This document shows, one piece after another, positions 1 through 8,696 of a stretch of 64,000 nucleotides of DNA. Each line of letters opens with the position of its first letter. The stretch's first letter is position 1. A model generated the notes under the pieces. That model saw only the letters and a program-made list of their open reading frames with translations. It made no database searches and had not been told where the DNA came from. Source of the DNA: Thalassotalea sp. 273M-4 (GTDB taxonomy: Bacteria > Pseudomonadota > Gammaproteobacteria > Enterobacterales > Alteromonadaceae); contig NZ_CP166961.1 in NCBI RefSeq assembly GCF_041410465.1, positions 434,001 to 498,000 of the forward strand, in the 5' to 3' direction. Position numbers and translations under genes: made by a program.

Positions 1-1
1 A

Positions 2-67
2 CATCAGATTCAAGTCTTTAGTGAATTGCAAATAGAACAACTCCAGCAAGCTCTAAAAAGCCCGTAG
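2..67 (+). CDS. 3' end of a protein cut by the window edge
   Basis: An open frame runs from base 2 to a TAG at 65-67 and gives a 21-residue C-terminal tail rich in Gln, Leu and Glu (ending QQALKSP). The pattern of a short amphipathic helix before the stop resembles the end of MarR-type winged-helix regulators, but too little is present to assign a family. It reads in the same direction as the DUF885 gene 40 bases downstream and could be cotranscribed with it. Confidence 0.4.
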   Translation, partial: HQIQVFSELQIEQLQQALKSP

Positions 68-106
68 AGTCTCAATCATTATAATTATTAAGAGTACAAA
101 GCCATT

Positions 107-1867
107 ATGATAAAACAATCTTTCTTTATACTATGCTTGTCGTTTTTTATGCTTGGTTGTTCTTCAACCGCAACACCAACATCCGCAAAAGACTCCTTGG
201 CAGAAATCATAGCCGATGAAGCCCAATATCAACGTTCAATTAATCCATTTATCGAAGAAAACGACCTGCTTTATTACGATATATCGCCCAAGGCTCTAGC
301 CGATAAAAATACCCAGTTAACTAACATATATCAGCGCTTGATGGCGATTGATCTATCGTCTTTGTCGCAACAGGATAAGATTAACCATACTATCTTGGCT
401 TATAAATTAAAAAATAGTATAGATTCTTATACTTATTTTGATCACTACATGCCTTTGACTTCAGAGGCTGGATTTCATGCTTATGTCTCTTCAATAAGTC
501 AGCGTTCAGCATTTAATTCGAAGTCAGATTATCAGCGTTATCTTGAGCGTCTTAAAGCGTTACCTAAGTATTTCAAACAACAAACATATTGGATGCAACA
601 AGGCATTGCTAAAGGTATAACCCAACCAAAAGTGGTCCTTGAGGGCTTTGAAGACTCGATTCTTGCTTTTATTAAGCAAGACCCAGAGAAAAGCGAATTT
701 TATCAACCGTTTACCCGTATGCCAACGCATATAAGTAGTGACCAACAGCAGGCTTTGCAAGCCCAAGCTAAGCACATTATTTTACACGTGATTAATCCGA
801 TGTATCAGGATTACTATGACTTTATGGTGAATACCTACTTGCCAAATGCAAGGGAATCAATTGCGGCGACAGAGTTACCCAATGGTAAGACGTTTTATCA
901 AAACCGAATTGAACACTATACAACGTTGCCACTGACGGCCGACGAAATTCATCAAATAGGCCTAAAAGAAGTGGCTCGTATTCGCAAAGAAATGGAAGCT
1001 ATTATTGCATCCGTTGGCTTTAATGGCAGTTTTGCTGACTTTGTTCAGTTTCTGCGTACCGATCCTCAGTTTTATGCTCAGACGCCATTAGAATTGTTAA
1101 AAGAGGCATCGTATATTGCTAAAAAAATGGATGCGCAATTACCTCGTTTATTTAAAACATTGCCCCGTCGTCCGTATGGGGTCATTGAAGTTCCAGCCAG
1201 TATAGCCCCCAAATATACAACCGGACGTTATTCCGGGCCAAGTCGTGACGATCAACCGGGAAACTATTGGGTTAATACCTACGCCCTCGATCGTCGTCCG
1301 CTCTACGTACTTGAAGCATTAACCTTGCATGAAGCCGTACCAGGGCATCATTTACAAGGCAGTATTGCTAAAGAAATGGAAAATGTACCGGCTTTTCGCA
1401 ATCAAACCTATATCTCAGCTTTTGGCGAAGGGTGGGGCTTATACGCTGAATACTTAGGCATAGAAGCCGGCTTTTACCAAGATCCTTATTCAGACTTTGG
1501 TCGTTTAACCTACGAAATGTGGCGTGCGGTTCGATTGGTGGTTGACACTGGCATGCATGCTAAGGGCTGGACACGTGCGCAGGCAATGGAATTTTTAGCC
1601 AGCAACTCGGCGTTATCTTTACATAATGTACGCACCGAAATTGACCGCTACATCTCTTGGCCGGCGCAAGCTCTATCTTACAAGTTAGGTGAACTAACCA
1701 TTAAAAAGTTACGCATGCAGGCGGAAAAGGAGCTTAAGGGGAAATTTGATTTACGAGAATTTCATGATCAGATATTAAAGAACGGCTCGATACCATTGTC
1801 GTTATTAGAGTCTATTATCGAGTCCTATATTGCCAATAAAAAACAGCAAATCGAACAGCCATCGTAA
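107..1867 (+). CDS. DUF885 family lipoprotein, putative zinc metallopeptidase
   Basis: A 586-residue protein of the DUF885 family, which is related to M32-like zinc carboxypeptidases. The N-terminus is a lipoprotein signal with a hydrophobic run and lipobox (LGCSS, Cys at about residue 18), so the product is probably anchored in the envelope facing the periplasm. The family signature HEAVPGHH lies at residues 408-415, a HExxxGH-like zinc site, followed by a GEGWGLYAEYLG motif that supplies the next conserved Glu and Tyr residues. Length is normal for the family. Substrate is unknown; oligopeptides are the usual guess. Its 3' end converges with the minus-strand riboswitch RNA at 1934-2168, which would run antisense to this gene if transcription passed the terminator. 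Confidence 0.85.
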   Translation: MIKQSFFILCLSFFMLGCSSTATPTSAKDSLAEIIADEAQYQRSINPFIEENDLLYYDISPKALADKNTQLTNIYQRLMAIDLSSLSQQDKINHTILAYKLKNSIDSYTYFDHYMPLTSEAGFHAYVSSISQRSAFNSKSDYQRYLERLKALPKYFKQQTYWMQQGIAKGITQPKVVLEGFEDSILAFIKQDPEKSEFYQPFTRMPTHISSDQQQALQAQAKHIILHVINPMYQDYYDFMVNTYLPNARESIAATELPNGKTFYQNRIEHYTTLPLTADEIHQIGLKEVARIRKEMEAIIASVGFNGSFADFVQFLRTDPQFYAQTPLELLKEASYIAKKMDAQLPRLFKTLPRRPYGVIEVPASIAPKYTTGRYSGPSRDDQPGNYWVNTYALDRRPLYVLEALTLHEAVPGHHLQGSIAKEMENVPAFRNQTYISAFGEGWGLYAEYLGIEAGFYQDPYSDFGRLTYEMWRAVRLVVDTGMHAKGWTRAQAMEFLASNSALSLHNVRTEIDRYISWPAQALSYKLGELTIKKLRMQAEKELKGKFDLREFHDQILKNGSIPLSLLESIIESYIANKKQQIEQPS

Positions 1868-1933
1868 TGTAATCTTTTGCTCTAAACATGAAGTTGTCTG
1901 TCATTAAGTAAGGAATTACTGATTGGCAGACAT

Positions 1934-1960
1934 AAAAAAACCAACACGAAGTTGGTTTTA
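1934..1960. terminator. bidirectional intrinsic terminator between DUF885 gene and riboswitch RNA
   Basis: Stem AACCAAC / GTTGGTT with a short ACGAA loop. Read on the minus strand it is followed by a run of seven or more U residues, a strong intrinsic terminator for the orphan riboswitch RNA. Read on the plus strand the tail is weaker (TTTTATTATTT) but it can also end the DUF885 transcript. Confidence 0.8.
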
Positions 1961-1972
1961 TTATTTGGAAGG

Positions 1973-1986
1973 CAAGGCACGCAAAG
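1973..1986 (-). promoter_or_regulatory. anti-aptamer segment downstream of the c-di-GMP riboswitch
   Basis: On the minus strand this reads CUUUGCGU followed directly by GCCUUG. The first eight bases are the exact complement of the aptamer's conserved ACGCAAAG (plus-strand 2112-2119) and the next six are the exact complement of its CAAGGC (plus-strand 2140-2145). Pairing would use both conserved strands at once and loop out the GAAA hairpin between them. It lies between the aptamer and the terminator, where an expression platform is expected. That it switches is inference. Confidence 0.65.
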
Positions 1987-2174
1987 GACCAGTTTAATAT
2001 TAGAACTAAAGTGAAAGATAAGCCCCCACTGTATCTTACTCGGCAGTCCCGCTATCGTAAGTAAACCTTTGTTTGAGATATCCAAACACCGACATACTTG
2101 TAGACCGGAAACTTTGCGTCCCTAATTTTCATTAGGTTTGCCTTGGACGAGCTAACTTACTAGCCCTGATCAAG

Positions 2175-2202
2175 ATTATAGTCAAAGTTTTTACTGTGTA
2201 AA
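2175..2202 (-). promoter_or_regulatory. sigma70-type promoter of the orphan riboswitch RNA
   Basis: On the minus strand: -35 TTTACA (plus 2197-2202), 16-base spacer, perfect -10 TATAAT (plus 2175-2180), predicted start near 2168, about 20 bases before the aptamer. A good promoter this close argues that the RNA is transcribed. Confidence 0.75.
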
Positions 2203-2339
2203 CTTTTTAATAAAAAAATTAGAATAAATTTTATGAATATCAGGATTTTCTTCACTTTTTTATTTTTGTTCTCGCTTAATGCTCGGTATATCAAGGGCTT
2301 GTTTATTTTCAAGAGGTATTCAAAAAAGGAAATGTTTTT

Positions 2340-3197
2340 ATGAGAAATGTATTAAACGAATTGTTAGGGCTGTTGGAATTAGAGCAATTGGATGACAATT
2401 TGTTTGTCGGCCAGAGTCAAGATTTGGGTTTTCGCAATGTCTTTGGTGGCCAAGTGATTGGCCAGGCATTATCGGCAGCCAAAAAAACGGTACAGCCAGA
2501 AAGGCACTTGCATTCATTTCATAGCTATTTTTTAAGGCCCGGTGATGCGACCAAGTCCATTACTTATTTGGTTGATATTACGCGCAATGGCCGCAGTTTT
2601 AGTACTCGTCGAGTACAAGCCATGCAACAGGGTAAAATCATTTTTAATATGATGGCCTCGTTTCAACTCGAAGAGAAAGGCTTTAGTCACCAAGATCCTA
2701 TGCCAGAGGTGACACCGCCAGAACAATTGCCATCAATGCAAGAAATTTTACTTGCACAAAAGCACCTAATTCCGGCGTTCATGCACGATGCGGTTTTTGC
2801 ACCTAAACCGATAGAGTTTCGGCCGGTAAAACAATATGACTGGCTTAATCCGCAAAAATCAGAGCCCAAAAATCAAGTATGGATGAAAGCAATAGATGTG
2901 ATGCCAAATGATCAACGCATTCACAAATACTTGCTGGCGTACGCATCCGATTATAATTTTTTACCGACAGCGATACACCCGCTCGGCAAAAGCATTTGGT
3001 CAAAAAACTTTCAAATTGCCACTATCGATCACGCAATGTGGTTTCACCGCCCCGTCCACTTTGATGATTGGCTGTTATACGATATCGATAGTCCTTCCGC
3101 GAGTGGTGGTCGAGGCTTGGTCCGCGGTAAAATTTTTAACCAAGCGGGTGAGCTTGTAGCCTCGACTTCACAAGAAGGGGTTATCCGCCAACGCTAA
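2340..3197 (+). CDS. tesB: acyl-CoA thioesterase II
   Basis: A 285-residue TesB-type thioesterase that hydrolyses acyl-CoA to free acid and CoA in the cytoplasm. It has the tandem double-hotdog layout: an N-terminal domain with the FGGQVIGQAL motif near residue 35 and a C-terminal domain ending in the family-typical GRGLVRGKIFNQAG...STSQEG stretch. Length matches E. coli TesB (286). An AGGAAA ribosome site lies 6-7 bases before the ATG. Its last 17 bases overlap the 3' end of the convergent mechanosensitive channel gene, so the two transcripts are complementary at their ends. Confidence 0.93.
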   Translation: MRNVLNELLGLLELEQLDDNLFVGQSQDLGFRNVFGGQVIGQALSAAKKTVQPERHLHSFHSYFLRPGDATKSITYLVDITRNGRSFSTRRVQAMQQGKIIFNMMASFQLEEKGFSHQDPMPEVTPPEQLPSMQEILLAQKHLIPAFMHDAVFAPKPIEFRPVKQYDWLNPQKSEPKNQVWMKAIDVMPNDQRIHKYLLAYASDYNFLPTAIHPLGKSIWSKNFQIATIDHAMWFHRPVHFDDWLLYDIDSPSASGGRGLVRGKIFNQAGELVASTSQEGVIRQR

Positions 3198-4452
3198 CTT
3201 TGCTTGCAGGCAGCATCTGTACCTGTTGAAAGTCGTAACCCGATGGTGCTTGAAACACGCGTAAATCAAACATTGGGGCAATGGCTAACAGGTGATCAAA
3301 AATATCGGCTTGAATGGCTTCATAATTTACCCATTTGATATCATTGCTAAAAAAGTAAAGCTCCAGAGGCAAACCTTTGTCGGTAGGTTTCAGTTGCCTG
3401 ACCATGCATGTCATATGTTGATGGACGTTGGGATGTTGCTTTAAATAAGCATTGATATAGGCTCGAAAGGTGCCAATGTTGGTGAGTTGGCGTCGATTAA
3501 GGTTGTTTTCATCCAATCCTTTTAATTGATGGTATTGCTGTAATTCATCTTGTTTTTGGTTCAGGTAATCGTGTAATAAGGTGAATTGAGATAAGCGCTG
3601 TAAAAGCTCTGTTGAACAAAATTGAATACTGGCCATATCAATACTTAAGCTGCGCTTTATCCGTCGACCACCTGAAGATGACATTCCACGCCAGTTTTTA
3701 AATGACTCACTAATCAACGCATAAGTGGGAATAGTGGTAATTGTGTTGTCCCAGTTTTTAACTTTGACTGTATTTAAAGCAATTTCCAATACGTCACCAT
3801 CGGCACCATATTGTGGCATTTCAATCCAGTCACCAGGCGCAACCATCTTATTGGCCGAAATTTGAATGCTGGCGACTAAGCCCTTAATCGTGTCTTGAAA
3901 GATCAACAATAAAACGGCTGTTAATGCGCCAAGACCACTGAGTAAATAAATCGGTGATCTATCTAAAATAGTGGCTATGACTAAAATGATTGCAACTAAA
4001 TAAACCGCCAGTTTCAATAATTGCGTGGTGGCATTTAAGGGCAGATACCTTTCTTTGCTGGACTCTTGAAACACACTATTGGTGACGTTCAATAAAGCAC
4101 TAATGCATCGGGCTACTTGCAGCGTAATAGCGATTCGAGCAAAAACCGTTAAGGCCAAGACCAGCTTGGGGTGATCGCCGACAACAACAGGGGCTAGGGC
4201 AAGCAATACCGTTGCAGGCACTAACCAAGCCAAGCGACTAAAAACATGATGGCTGATTAAGTAATCATCTAACTTGTTTGTCGTTTTACTAACAATTTTA
4301 CTGACAATTCTTAGCACCTGGTATTTGGTAATATAAAAACTGAAAACACAAATCATGCCTAATAAAATGACTTTGATTGCAGCCGCAGACAGCATTACGT
4401 ATTGCTCTGAGATACCATAGTTGATTAACCATGATTGTATAAGCTCAAACAT
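3181..4452 (-). CDS. mechanosensitive channel, MscS superfamily (YbdG type)
   Basis: An inner-membrane channel of the MscS superfamily, about 423 residues, opening under membrane tension on osmotic downshift. Several hydrophobic segments precede the pore helix and beta domain (LSGLGALTAVLLLIFQDTIK, then VAPGDWIEMP and the NWDNTITTIPTYALIS strand). The GGRRIKRS stretch after the beta domain and a long C-terminal region are typical of the YbdG/miniconductance branch. The frame extends to an ATG at 4479, but the ATG at 4452 is preferred because AAGGA sits five bases before it. Converges and overlaps with tesB by 17 bases. Confidence 0.88.
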   Translation of the reverse strand: MFELIQSWLINYGISEQYVMLSAAAIKVILLGMICVFSFYITKYQVLRIVSKIVSKTTNKLDDYLISHHVFSRLAWLVPATVLLALAPVVVGDHPKLVLALTVFARIAITLQVARCISALLNVTNSVFQESSKERYLPLNATTQLLKLAVYLVAIILVIATILDRSPIYLLSGLGALTAVLLLIFQDTIKGLVASIQISANKMVAPGDWIEMPQYGADGDVLEIALNTVKVKNWDNTITTIPTYALISESFKNWRGMSSSGGRRIKRSLSIDMASIQFCSTELLQRLSQFTLLHDYLNQKQDELQQYHQLKGLDENNLNRRQLTNIGTFRAYINAYLKQHPNVHQHMTCMVRQLKPTDKGLPLELYFFSNDIKWVNYEAIQADIFDHLLAIAPMFDLRVFQAPSGYDFQQVQMLPASKVSVGG

Positions 4453-4649
4453 TCCCATCCTTCTGGTTATTATTGTCAATGTTTTAACTATTTAGAATAC
4501 ATTAATCCTACCCTAGGTGAAAGTGTCTAATTTATACTCAAAAGATAGTTGCAGTTTCGGCTAAATTACGGTTTTCTATAGATAATGAAGGTTAACACAC
4601 ACTAAATCGCTGTAATTATACAGTTAACAGAGTGACTTAAGGGGTATGG

Positions 4650-5747
4650 GTGGATTTTAAACGGGCAGTGATCAAAGTCGGCAGCGCTTTAGTCGCACCA
4701 GATGGTAACGGATGCAGTGGTCATTATATATTGGCGATTGCTCGGTTTATCAGTCAATGTCATGCCAGAGGCAAGGAAATCATCATTGTATCATCTGGCA
4801 GTGTTGCTGCTGGGAGAGGGTATATTGCCCACGGATCAGCGAACCCATCGATAGCGATGAAACAAGCGATGGCGGCCATTGGGCAAACGCAGATGATGGC
4901 GAATTGGCAACGTTTTTTTGACACTCCTTGCTCGCAACTTCTGATTACTCATGGCGACTTGCGTCATCGGCCAAGGTATTTGAATATTAAAAATACCTTA
5001 CGAGTATTACTAGAAAATAAGGTCATTCCCATTGTTAATGAAAACGACACCGTTGCCACCAAAGAGTTAAAAGTTGGTGACAACGATAATCTTGCCGCTA
5101 TGGTAGCCATGGTAAGCGGGGCTGACTGTTTATTTATTTTAAGCGATGTCAATGGTGTCTATGATAAAGATCCAAACAAGCATTTGGATGCTACGTTAAT
5201 TCCTCAGGTCACAAAAATTGATGGTTCAGTGTATGCGATGGCAACAGGCACCACGAATAAACTAGCCACAGGTGGCATGACCACCAAAATACAAGCCGCA
5301 GAAAAAGCCTGTGAGCATGGCATTCATACTTATATTGTTAATGGCAGCCGCAGTGAGGTGTTTGATCAGCTGCTACAAAGGCAAAACCCAGGTACCCATT
5401 TTGTGGCTCAACAATCGCCTATGAAAGCCAAAAAACATTGGCTTAAGCACACTTTAACGGCCTGTGGGACTATTACCATCGATCAGGGCGCTGCCAATGC
5501 TGTGGTTAATCGCGGCGCTTCATTGTTAGCCAGTGGTCTAGTTAAAGTCGATGGTGAATTTGAAAAAGGAGAGCTGGTTGCCATTGCTTTAGCAAATAAT
5601 AAGCAGATTATTGCCAAGGGAATTTCCCAATATAACAGTGGTGACTTAAGAAAAATTAAAGGTAATAATTCATCTCACATTGAAGTGTTATTGGGATATT
5701 GCCCAAGTAAAGAAGTCGTTCATCGTGATGATTTAGTATTGATTTAA
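4650..5747 (+). CDS. proB: glutamate 5-kinase
   Basis: Catalyses ATP-dependent phosphorylation of glutamate, the first step of proline synthesis, and is normally feedback-inhibited by proline. The 365-residue product has an N-terminal amino-acid-kinase domain (VIKVGSALV, IIVSSGSVAAG, VNENDTV, DNDNLAAMVA, KLATGGMTTKI) and a C-terminal PUA domain from about residue 275. The start is a GTG with an AAGGGG ribosome site six bases upstream. It is followed after ten bases by proA, an operon arrangement shared with E. coli. Confidence 0.96.
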   Translation: MDFKRAVIKVGSALVAPDGNGCSGHYILAIARFISQCHARGKEIIIVSSGSVAAGRGYIAHGSANPSIAMKQAMAAIGQTQMMANWQRFFDTPCSQLLITHGDLRHRPRYLNIKNTLRVLLENKVIPIVNENDTVATKELKVGDNDNLAAMVAMVSGADCLFILSDVNGVYDKDPNKHLDATLIPQVTKIDGSVYAMATGTTNKLATGGMTTKIQAAEKACEHGIHTYIVNGSRSEVFDQLLQRQNPGTHFVAQQSPMKAKKHWLKHTLTACGTITIDQGAANAVVNRGASLLASGLVKVDGEFEKGELVAIALANNKQIIAKGISQYNSGDLRKIKGNNSSHIEVLLGYCPSKEVVHRDDLVLI

Positions 5748-5757
5748 AGGAGTGGGC

Positions 5758-7020
5758 GTGAGTGAACAATTAGCTTTTAGCATGACCAAAATGGCGACCA
5801 AGGCCAAGGTTGCGGCGTTAACCGCCGCTCAATTACCCACCAGGTTAAAAAATAAGTTGCTCTGTGCTATGGCCGAAAACATTATTCGCCACCAACAGCA
5901 GATCTTAGAGGCCAATCATCTCGATATGGAAAAGGCAAAAATGAATGCAGTAGCTGCTGCCATGCAAGACCGACTATTACTAACGAAAGAGCGTATAGAA
6001 GGGATCAGTAAGGCTCTATTAGATATTGTTCAACTACCTGACCCTTTGGGGTATAAAGCCCAAACCAAATCCTTACCAAGTGGGATTGAGGTACAAAAAA
6101 TGCGGATCCCGTTAGGGGTTATAGCAATGATTTATGAAGCCAGACCTAATGTGACCGCTGAAGCCGCCGCATTATGCTTAAAAGCGGGAAATGCCGTGAT
6201 ATTGCGTGGTGGCTCGGAAGCTCTGCACTCTAATTTAGCCCTAGCGGATGTTTTACACCAAACACTGACATCGTTTAACCTGCCTAAAGAGATCATCAGT
6301 GTGGTGTCCGATCCTGCTCGGGAAGTGATTCATACCTTATTAACGTTAAATGAATCCATCGATTTAGTGATCCCGCGTGGTGGTGAAGGGTTAATCCGTT
6401 TTGTCACCAATCATTCGCGAATCCCGGTTATTCAGCATTTTAAAGGCGTATGCCATTTATATGTTGATAAAGCCGCCGATCTGCAAAAAGCCTTAGCCAT
6501 ATTGGTCAATGGTAAAACCCAACGCCCCAGTGCTTGTAATGCCTTGGAAACGTTATTGGTGCATCAAGATATAGCAGAACCTTTTTTGACCATGGCGGCG
6601 ACAGAGTTAAATTCATTTAAGGTGATGGTGCATGGCTGTGAAAACTCCCAACCTTACTTTGTCGGCGCCATACCCGCTACGGAAGCGGATTATCATGCCG
6701 AATACTTAGCTCAGGAAATTGCCGTAAAAGTGGTGAAAAATTATGAGCAAGCGATAAGCCACATTCAAACCTACGGTTCCAATCATACCGAAGTCATTGT
6801 GACTGAAGATCCGGCAACAGCAGATGATTTTGTCAGACAAATTCATTCGTCGGTGGTGATGGTGAATGCTTCGTCGCGATTCTCCGACGGTGGGGAACTC
6901 GGTTTAGGCTCAGAAATTGGTATATCGACCAGCAAATTACACGCTTATGGACCAATGGGGTTAGAAGCGCTAACCACTGAAAAGTTTGTCGTAAAAGGAC
7001 AAGGACAGGTGAGAATTTAA
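5758..7020 (+). CDS. proA: gamma-glutamyl phosphate reductase
   Basis: NADPH-dependent reduction of glutamyl 5-phosphate to glutamate semialdehyde, second step of proline synthesis. Aldehyde-dehydrogenase fold of about 420 residues with the catalytic Cys near residue 260 in the NGKTQRPSACNALETLL motif, and the C-terminal SSRFSDGGELGLGSEIGIST signature. Two in-frame GTG codons are possible (5752 and 5758). The second is chosen because AAGGAG (5747-5752) is five bases before it and overlaps the first. Probably translated from the proBA transcript. Confidence 0.95.
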   Translation: MSEQLAFSMTKMATKAKVAALTAAQLPTRLKNKLLCAMAENIIRHQQQILEANHLDMEKAKMNAVAAAMQDRLLLTKERIEGISKALLDIVQLPDPLGYKAQTKSLPSGIEVQKMRIPLGVIAMIYEARPNVTAEAAALCLKAGNAVILRGGSEALHSNLALADVLHQTLTSFNLPKEIISVVSDPAREVIHTLLTLNESIDLVIPRGGEGLIRFVTNHSRIPVIQHFKGVCHLYVDKAADLQKALAILVNGKTQRPSACNALETLLVHQDIAEPFLTMAATELNSFKVMVHGCENSQPYFVGAIPATEADYHAEYLAQEIAVKVVKNYEQAISHIQTYGSNHTEVIVTEDPATADDFVRQIHSSVVMVNASSRFSDGGELGLGSEIGISTSKLHAYGPMGLEALTTEKFVVKGQGQVRI

Positions 7021-7031
7021 CGATAATAAAA

Positions 7032-7049
7032 AGCCCGATAAATCGGGCT
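7032..7049. terminator. terminator between proA and ilvC
   Basis: Perfect stem AGCCCGAT-AA-ATCGGGCT between the convergent genes. On the minus strand it is followed by TTTTTATTA, a good ilvC terminator. On the plus strand the U-run is poor, so proA termination here is weaker. Confidence 0.8.
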
Positions 7050-7074
7050 GTCACTGTTCTTAATAAAACCTGTT

Positions 7075-8556
7075 TTATTGCGCCTCAACGATCCGCTTCA
7101 TGTCAGTCATGTAGCCTCGCAATTCTTTACCAATGATTTCCACCCCATGGTTACGAATAGCCTCGTTCACTTCAATTAAACGTAAGTTGTCTACACCGTT
7201 GTTTTTTGTGGTTAAACCTTCGCCTAAATCTTCTAAGGTTAATTGACTGACAAAATCTGTTAATAAAGGCACCGCGGCATGAGTAAATAGATAGTTGCCG
7301 TATTCGGCGGTATCCGAAATGACCACATTCATCTCATATAATTTATTGCGGGCAATACAATTGGCAATCAATGGTGTTTCATGTAGTGACTCATAGTAGG
7401 CGGACTCTTCAATAATCCCTGAAGCAACCATGGCATCAAAGGCCAACTCAACCCCAGCTTTTATCATCGCGACAATGAAAATCCCTTTATCGTAGTATTC
7501 CTGTTCCGTAATGGTAATGTCGCAGTCTGGTGCTTGTTCAAAACTGGTGTCGGCAGTTTCTGCTCGCCAACGTAATAAATCGGCATCATCATTTGCCCAG
7601 TCTTGCATCATGGTTTGTGAGAAACGACCTTCAATGATGTCATCCATATGTTTATCAAATAACGGCTTGAGAATAGTCTTTAACTGCTCCGACATATCAA
7701 AAGTGCGAATTTTCGCCGGATTTGATAAACGATCCATCATATTCGTGATACCACCGTGTTTAAGACCTTCGGTAGTAACCTCAATACCATATTGCAATAA
7801 TTTTCGAGCGTAGCCAGCATCCATCCCTAATGCCAATAATTGTTTATGACCTAAAACCGCTGCGGTTTGTAACATGCCACATAAAATGGTTTGTTCACCC
7901 ATCAAGTCGGATTTTACTTCGGCGATAAACGATGATTCCAACACACCGGCCCGATCACCCCCCGTTGCCGAGGCATAAGCTTTCGCTATTGTTAACCCAT
8001 CTCCTTTGGGATCGTTTTCTGGGTGAACCGCAATAAGCGTTGGTACCCCAAAACCGCGTTTGTATTCTTCGCGAACTTCGGTACCTGGACACTTAGGTGC
8101 CACCATGACCACGGTAATGTCTGGGCGAATTTGCATCCCTTCTTCAACAATATTAAAGCCATGAGAGTATGCTAACGTTGCGCCTTGCTTCATTAGTGGC
8201 ATAATGGCCCTTACCACATTGCTATGTTGTTTATCTGGCGTCAGGTTTAACACCATATCGGCATCGGGAAGAAGTTCATCATAGGTACCAACGTTAAAGC
8301 CATTTTCGGTTGCCCATTGCCAAGATTGACGTTTCTCAGCAATCGCTGCATCGCGCAATGCATAAGAAATGTTTAATCCAGAATCGCGCATATTTAAACC
8401 TTGGTTAAGACCTTGTGCGCCACAACCAACAATAACAATATTCCAGCCTTTGAGAAATTGACATCCATCACTAAATTCATCTCGTTTCATAAAACGACAT
8501 TTTCCCAGTTGTGCTAACTTTTCACGCAAACTTAAGGTATTGAAATAATTGGCCAT
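7075..8556 (-). CDS. ilvC: ketol-acid reductoisomerase, class II (long form)
   Basis: Isomerises and reduces acetolactate or acetohydroxybutyrate in isoleucine and valine synthesis, using NADPH and magnesium. The 493-residue length and the internal duplication of the C-terminal knotted domain identify the long enterobacterial form (E. coli IlvC 491). The Rossmann motif [15 protein letters not shown] is near residue 42 and [15 protein letters not shown] near residue 150. Divergently transcribed from ilvY with paired operator-like repeats between them, which implies IlvY activation of ilvC in the presence of its substrates, as in E. coli. Confidence 0.97.
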   Translation of the reverse strand: MANYFNTLSLREKLAQLGKCRFMKRDEFSDGCQFLKGWNIVIVGCGAQGLNQGLNMRDSGLNISYALRDAAIAEKRQSWQWATENGFNVGTYDELLPDADMVLNLTPDKQHSNVVRAIMPLMKQGATLAYSHGFNIVEEGMQIRPDITVVMVAPKCPGTEVREEYKRGFGVPTLIAVHPENDPKGDGLTIAKAYASATGGDRAGVLESSFIAEVKSDLMGEQTILCGMLQTAAVLGHKQLLALGMDAGYARKLLQYGIEVTTEGLKHGGITNMMDRLSNPAKIRTFDMSEQLKTILKPLFDKHMDDIIEGRFSQTMMQDWANDDADLLRWRAETADTSFEQAPDCDITITEQEYYDKGIFIVAMIKAGVELAFDAMVASGIIEESAYYESLHETPLIANCIARNKLYEMNVVISDTAEYGNYLFTHAAVPLLTDFVSQLTLEDLGEGLTTKNNGVDNLRLIEVNEAIRNHGVEIIGKELRGYMTDMKRIVEAQ

Positions 8557-8599
8557 GTGAACTCCATTTAATGTGAACTTGCTAATAAATCTATCCTAA

Positions 8600-8619
8600 T
8601 GCAACACGCTTGTTGCGTA
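8600..8619. promoter_or_regulatory. IlvY operator-like inverted repeat, ilvC-proximal
   Basis: TGCAACACGCTTGTTGCGT is an imperfect dyad (GCAACA/TGTTGC) in the ilvC-ilvY divergent region. A related site with the same TGTTGCGTA end lies 31 bases away, matching the tandem-operator layout known for IlvY. Confidence 0.7.
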
Positions 8620-8630
8620 AAATGATATAT

Positions 8631-8650
8631 TTGCAACCATGTGTTGCGTA
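8631..8650. promoter_or_regulatory. IlvY operator-like inverted repeat, ilvY-proximal
   Basis: TTGCAACCATGTGTTGCGTA, a second dyad of the same type, 47 bases before the ilvY start. In E. coli IlvY binds two such sites cooperatively and represses itself. Here spacing and sequence similarity suggest the same. Confidence 0.7.
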
Positions 8651-8696
8651 AAGTGAAATATAAGTAAATAATAAATTTTTAACTTTAGGGGGAAAT

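Larger units (their letters stand above)
1934..2168 (-). ncRNA. orphan cyclic-di-GMP-I (GEMM-I) riboswitch RNA
   Basis: The minus strand at 2038-2146 carries the signature of the c-di-GMP class I riboswitch: GGCAAACC, a stem closed by a GAAA tetraloop (UAAU-GAAA-AUUA), then GGGACGCAAAG, CCGGUC, a long variable stem-loop, and a 3' segment AUAGCGGG-ACUGCCGA. An own promoter lies upstream (2175-2202), and an anti-aptamer segment (1973-1986) and a U-tract terminator (1934-1960) lie downstream. The predicted transcript is about 235 nt. There is no gene on the minus strand to control: beyond the terminator comes only the antisense strand of the DUF885 gene, and tesB is on the other side in the opposite direction. 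A minus-strand frame covering 1882-2085 starts inside the aptamer and is not credible. It may act as a c-di-GMP-responsive small RNA or a remnant of a lost gene's leader. Confidence 0.85.

Noticed and set aside
1882..2085. 67-codon minus-strand frame inside the riboswitch region
   Set aside because: It starts with TTG in the aptamer, has no ribosome site and runs through the terminator stem; it is not a credible gene.
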